A DNA stretch of 8,098 bases from Desulfobacterales bacterium (GTDB taxonomy: Bacteria; Desulfobacterota; Desulfobacteria; Desulfobacterales; JAUCGF01), in contig JAOZRC010000220.1 in NCBI GenBank assembly GCA_029940345.1, positions 1 through 8,098 on the forward strand, written 5' to 3'. The stretch's first letter is position 1; each line of letters opens with the position of its first letter. Made by a program: the position numbers and the translations under genes. This document shows, one piece after another, positions 6,018 through 8,098 of this stretch. Below the pieces are notes generated by a model. It was not told the DNA's origin and did not search any database. It saw only the letters and a list, made by a program, of their open reading frames with translations.

Positions 6018-7601
6018 CTACTGAAAATCCTTCAGCGCTCCCCATTTCCAATTGCCGATAGTGCGCCCGGACGTATCGAAATTGATTCCCATAAGAAAAA
6101 TTTCCCTGCCCGAATGCAGATATTTTTCATAATACCGTTTTTTCATGATCTGCGCAATTGCTTTTTCCGCACTCCGACCGCACTTCAATTCGATGATGTA
6201 GATTTTGTCGGAAAACCCGGCTGTCATGTCGAGCCGGCCGGCGCTGCTCAACACTTCCGTATCAACGTCCACGCCCGACGCCGAAAGCATGAGATAAAAA
6301 ACCGTGTGGTAATATGCTTCGTCCCGGTTGGCAATCTGGGTGTAGGGGATCGACGCAAAAATACTTTTCACGACACCCATAAACCTGTTTATCTCTTTGT
6401 TCTTCAGATGCCGGTATAGTCGCTTATACGCACCGATCATCTTCAAATCCCGTATACGGACAAAATCGTTCAGCAGATAAGAGAGAAACGATGTCTTTAC
6501 TTCCTGGTTGGGGTATCCCATCCGGTACATTCCATCCGCAAAATCCGTAATCGTGATATAGCCAGTCTGGAACAGGAGCGGTTCGAGGCTCAGATAATCA
6601 AGATCATAAACCGAAAACAGTTCTTTCGGAAGCCGCATTCCCTCGATATCCGCAACCGGGTAATCCCTTTCCCGGATCAGGTTCAGCAGAAAAGTCGGCG
6701 TCGCGGTTTCAAACCAGTAATTTTCGAATTGGCCGGAATCAAAAAATCGGACAACAGAAAATGGGTTATAGACTTTTTGCTTGTTTTCCGTGAATCGGTA
6801 CCCATTGTACCAGAGAGCAATTCGTTCCGAAATCACGGTGGCTTCCAGATTTTGTTCGGCCGCTATACTTTCGATTTGACATCGAAACACTCTTTCTATT
6901 TCGTCGGCTGTATATCCCAGGATGGCATCATACCTTTCCTGCATGGAGATATCGTTCAGGTTGTTCAAATCCGAAAAAATACTGACTCTTGCGAATTTCG
7001 AGATGCCGGTAATAAAGACAAACCGCAGCGCCGCAGATACGTCCCCGCCTTTCAGGACTCCGAAAAACTGTTTCAGTTTGTCCCTGTTTCCCTTGGCGAT
7101 CTCAGAATGTTCATCACCCCGGCCGATGTGATCGATGATGGGTTTGTCGTATTCATCAATGAGTACAACGACTCTTTCCTTATATTTCCGGAAAAGCCCG
7201 ATGATTGTCAGCGCAAACGCTTCGGGAAGGGAGTGAATCGCATTGTCGATACCGTGTTCGGAACCGAGCCGGTGCAGAAAAGAGAGCAGGTTTTCATCCA
7301 GTTTTCCAGGGGATGTGAAATTGATCATGTTGAAATCGATTTTCACCACCGGATGGGATTTCCATTCCCGTTCCACACACCCCATATACAATTTATCAAA
7401 CAGATCCTTCCTCCCTTGGAACAGGTAATCCAAAGTCGAAACCATCAGTGATTTCCCAAATCTCCGGGGCCTTGCCAGAAAGAAAAATGCCTGGGGAGGC
7501 CGCACCATTTCATGGATATACCGGGTCTTGTCCACATAATAAAAATTTCCCGTTATCATCTGCTCGAAATCCTGGATTCCGATGGGCAAAAATTTTTCCA
7601 T
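6018..7601 (-). CDS. AAA-ATPase-like protein with C-terminal PD-(D/E)XK nuclease domain
   Basis: A 527-residue, full-length member of the family that joins an N-terminal AAA-ATPase_like domain to a C-terminal PDDEXK_9-type nuclease fold. These are abundant, often multicopy genes of unknown cellular role. Seen in order: the family N-terminus LPIGIQDFEQM (5-15), YYVDKT (21-26), the Walker A variant ARPRRFGKS (43-51; Lys50, Ser51), Walker B VVVLIDEYD (144-152; Asp149, Glu150), sensor-like FITGISKF (196-203), LWYNGY (263-268) and NPFSV (279-283). The nuclease core follows: GRLDM (455-459; Asp458), then IELKCG (470-475; Glu471, Lys473). Both active sites look intact. The start ATG has GGAGG at 7610-7614 with 8-nt spacing. 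It is transcribed toward the RHH/HNH pair but 154 bp away, so shared transcription is uncertain. The antisense ORFs across it are shadows. Confidence 0.93.
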   Translation of the reverse strand: MEKFLPIGIQDFEQMITGNFYYVDKTRYIHEMVRPPQAFFFLARPRRFGKSLMVSTLDYLFQGRKDLFDKLYMGCVEREWKSHPVVKIDFNMINFTSPGKLDENLLSFLHRLGSEHGIDNAIHSLPEAFALTIIGLFRKYKERVVVLIDEYDKPIIDHIGRGDEHSEIAKGNRDKLKQFFGVLKGGDVSAALRFVFITGISKFARVSIFSDLNNLNDISMQERYDAILGYTADEIERVFRCQIESIAAEQNLEATVISERIALWYNGYRFTENKQKVYNPFSVVRFFDSGQFENYWFETATPTFLLNLIRERDYPVADIEGMRLPKELFSVYDLDYLSLEPLLFQTGYITITDFADGMYRMGYPNQEVKTSFLSYLLNDFVRIRDLKMIGAYKRLYRHLKNKEINRFMGVVKSIFASIPYTQIANRDEAYYHTVFYLMLSASGVDVDTEVLSSAGRLDMTAGFSDKIYIIELKCGRSAEKAIAQIMKKRYYEKYLHSGREIFLMGINFDTSGRTIGNWKWGALKDFQ

Positions 7602-7612
7602 TACATAAACCT

Positions 7613-7624
7613 CCGTTTAAACGG
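7613..7624. promoter_or_regulatory. Perfect 12-bp palindrome overlapping the ATPase ribosome binding site
   Basis: CCGTTTAAACGG is self-complementary, and its left end overlaps the GGAGG Shine-Dalgarno element (7610-7614) of the ATPase gene. It could be an operator or form a small structure affecting translation. With no second copy in the window this is speculative. Confidence 0.3.
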
Positions 7625-7647
7625 GTCGCTCCTGACCGAACGTCTGA

Positions 7648-7675
7648 CATTCAACATCGAACTTTCAACACTCAA
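7648..7675. repeat. Degenerate 7-bp tandem repeat, four units
   Basis: Four consecutive heptamers CATTCAA, CATCGAA, CTTTCAA, CACTCAA (7648-7654, 7655-7661, 7662-7668, 7669-7675) each differ from the first by one or two bases. It lies in the leader region upstream of the ATPase gene. No function is evident. Confidence 0.6.
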
Positions 7676-7786
7676 TAAGGAAACGGGATTGAAATTCGCT
7701 CTTGCGTAGTGTTTCGCCAATCATTCCGAGGCCATATCTCATAAAAAACAAGTCATTCAATCTGTTCCACTTTATGCGGGTGGACG

Positions 7787-7794
7787 CAAAATGC
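7787..7794 (+). repeat. Target-site duplication, left copy, element 2
   Basis: CAAAATGC directly abuts the left inverted repeat of element 2 and recurs exactly at 7943-7950. It differs from the element 1 duplication CAGAAAGC at only two positions. Confidence 0.82.
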
Positions 7795-7942
7795 GGCTAC
7801 CAACATAAGGTGGGACAGCTTAAAAAATCGGGTTTCTCGGCGATATGCGATGATGTATTAGTCTCCCCACTCTGTTCTTGTGAAACTGATTGTTTGAAAG
7901 CCTGAAGAAACCCGATTTTTGTCCAGCGTTAAATTGGTAACC
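7795..7942. mobile_element. MITE-like non-autonomous element 2 (148 bp), related to element 1
   Basis: The left end at 7795-7817 (GGCTACCAACATAAG, then GTGGGACA) differs from the left end of element 1 at two of 23 positions. The right end at 7920-7942 matches the inverted left end at 17 of 23 positions and the right end of element 1 at 18 of 23. Perfect 8-bp duplications (CAAAATGC) flank both ends, fixing the boundaries. Inside is a perfect 15-bp subterminal inverted repeat, AAAAATCGGGTTTCT (7823-7837) with its complement at 7906-7920. The loop between them is unrelated to element 1. It has no coding capacity. The degraded right end suggests an older or diverged copy. Confidence 0.82.
7823..7920. 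repeat. Subterminal 15-bp inverted repeat of element 2
   Basis: AAAAATCGGGTTTCT (7823-7837) and AGAAACCCGATTTTT (7906-7920) are perfect complements separated by 68 bp. The T-rich right arm could look like a terminator, but the long loop makes it more likely part of the element's own palindromic design, parallel to the 14-bp subterminal repeat in element 1. Confidence 0.85.
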
Positions 7943-7950
7943 CAAAATGC
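7943..7950 (+). repeat. Target-site duplication, right copy, element 2
   Basis: CAAAATGC, identical to 7787-7794. Its last three bases are also the first bases of the hairpin at 7948-7968, so the element inserted at the edge of a pre-existing hairpin. Confidence 0.82.
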
Positions 7951-7968
7951 TAAACTGTAAGTTTAGCA
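7948..7968 (-). terminator. Hairpin, possible terminator of the right-edge gene
   Basis: TGCTAAACT (7948-7956) and AGTTTAGCA (7960-7968) form a perfect 9-bp stem with a 3-base loop. On the minus strand it lies 35 bp after the stop of the right-edge gene and is followed by TTTTG, consistent with a modest factor-independent terminator. The GC content of the stem is low, so activity is uncertain. Confidence 0.5.
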
Positions 7969-8003
7969 CTCCTTGAGTTTGTAAACCGCCGAAAGAAGGA
8001 TGT

Positions 8004-8098
8004 TTAAAATTTTATACCGCCCCGGATGGCAGCATTGTCGCCGATAACGCCGATTTTACTGTTTTCTGCGTGAATTTCATATTTGGCCGCCGATCTAT
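8004..8098 (-). CDS. C-terminal fragment of a minus-strand gene, product unknown
   Basis: The frame is open from the right edge to a TAA at 8006-8004 and encodes 30 residues, too short to be called by length alone. The end reads KYEIHAENSKIGVIGDNAAI followed by RGGIKF. From memory, C-terminal tails of the type GVIGDNA-(5 residues)-GGIxF occur in large multidomain proteins of Desulfobacterota and cyanobacteria that carry NTPase, TIR, CHAT or similar signalling domains, so such a protein may lie to the right. The hairpin at 7948-7968 sits just downstream. The coding call rests on the recognisable tail and codon pattern; the family assignment is a weak inference. Confidence 0.6.
   Translation of the reverse strand, partial: RSAAKYEIHAENSKIGVIGDNAAIRGGIKF

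Larger units (their letters stand above)
7602..8003. other. 402-bp intergenic interval with repeats and MITE-like element 2
   Basis: There is no convincing gene between the ATPase start and the stop of the right-edge gene. In order it holds a 12-bp palindrome beside the ATPase ribosome binding site, a degenerate 7-bp tandem repeat, about 110 bp without recognisable signals (7676-7786), element 2 with its target duplications, and a hairpin that may terminate the right-edge gene. No good sigma70 promoter for the ATPase gene was found; the best hexamer, TTGAAT (7760-7755), lacks a matching -10. Confidence 0.6.

Noticed and set aside
6729..7451. 240-codon + strand ORF
   Set aside because: It is antisense to the well-supported ATPase/PD-(D/E)XK gene, has no recognisable domain and is a shadow of that gene.
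7686..7695. GGATTGAAAT resembling the end of a CRISPR repeat
   Set aside because: Only a single copy is present, with no regularly spaced repeats around it and no cas genes, so it is not an array.
7702..7905. 67-codon + strand ORF in the right intergenic region
   Set aside because: It runs into element 2 through its inverted end, has no good ribosome binding site and shows no protein-like conservation pattern.
7823..7920. Reading the 15-bp inverted repeat in element 2 as a classical terminator
   Set aside because: The 68-bp loop is far longer than in factor-independent terminators, and the repeat lies wholly inside the mobile element.

Overview
The window looks like a chromosomal segment of a moderately AT-rich Gram-negative anaerobe, most plausibly a member of the Desulfobacterota. 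This rests on recalled family resemblance, not on a marker gene: a long-form DapA with a C-terminal tail of the kind I associate with sulfate reducers, a Tat-exported TRAP binding protein of the 2-oxo-acid (TakP) type, and an AAA-ATPase/PD-(D/E)XK gene of a type that is often multicopy in such genomes. No rRNA or tRNA genes and no CRISPR array were seen.

Left part (1-2986). The 3' end of rfbC (dTDP-rhamnose synthesis) enters from the left edge on the + strand. It converges on a minus-strand pair, dapA (2724 to 1690) followed by a TRAP substrate-binding protein gene (1617 to 529), with a long palindromic terminator-like repeat (481-523) between the two ends. dapA has a near-perfect sigma70 promoter (TTGACA, 18 bp, TATAAT) whose position fixes its start at 2724. 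A divergent promoter (TTGACA, 18 bp, TATATT) serves the + strand genes.

Middle part (2987-4795). A five-repeat TPR protein is followed in the same reading frame, after one TAA and five codons, by a 390-codon ORF of unknown function that has no ATG near its start. The two are either a translationally coupled pair or a split fusion.

Right part (4796-8098). A 184-bp MITE-like element (4821-5004) with near-perfect inverted ends and a perfect 8-bp target duplication lies between convergent genes. Next, on the minus strand, come an ATGA-overlapping pair (RHH-like small protein, then HNH endonuclease) and a 527-aa AAA-ATPase/PD-(D/E)XK protein. A second element (7795-7942, 148 bp) with related ends and its own perfect 8-bp target duplication follows. 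The extreme right end holds the last 30 codons of another minus-strand gene.

The main discovery is the pair of related non-autonomous elements. They share end sequence, length of target duplication, a target motif resembling CARAAWGC and a similar nested-palindrome layout, but their interiors are unrelated. No transposase is encoded in the window.
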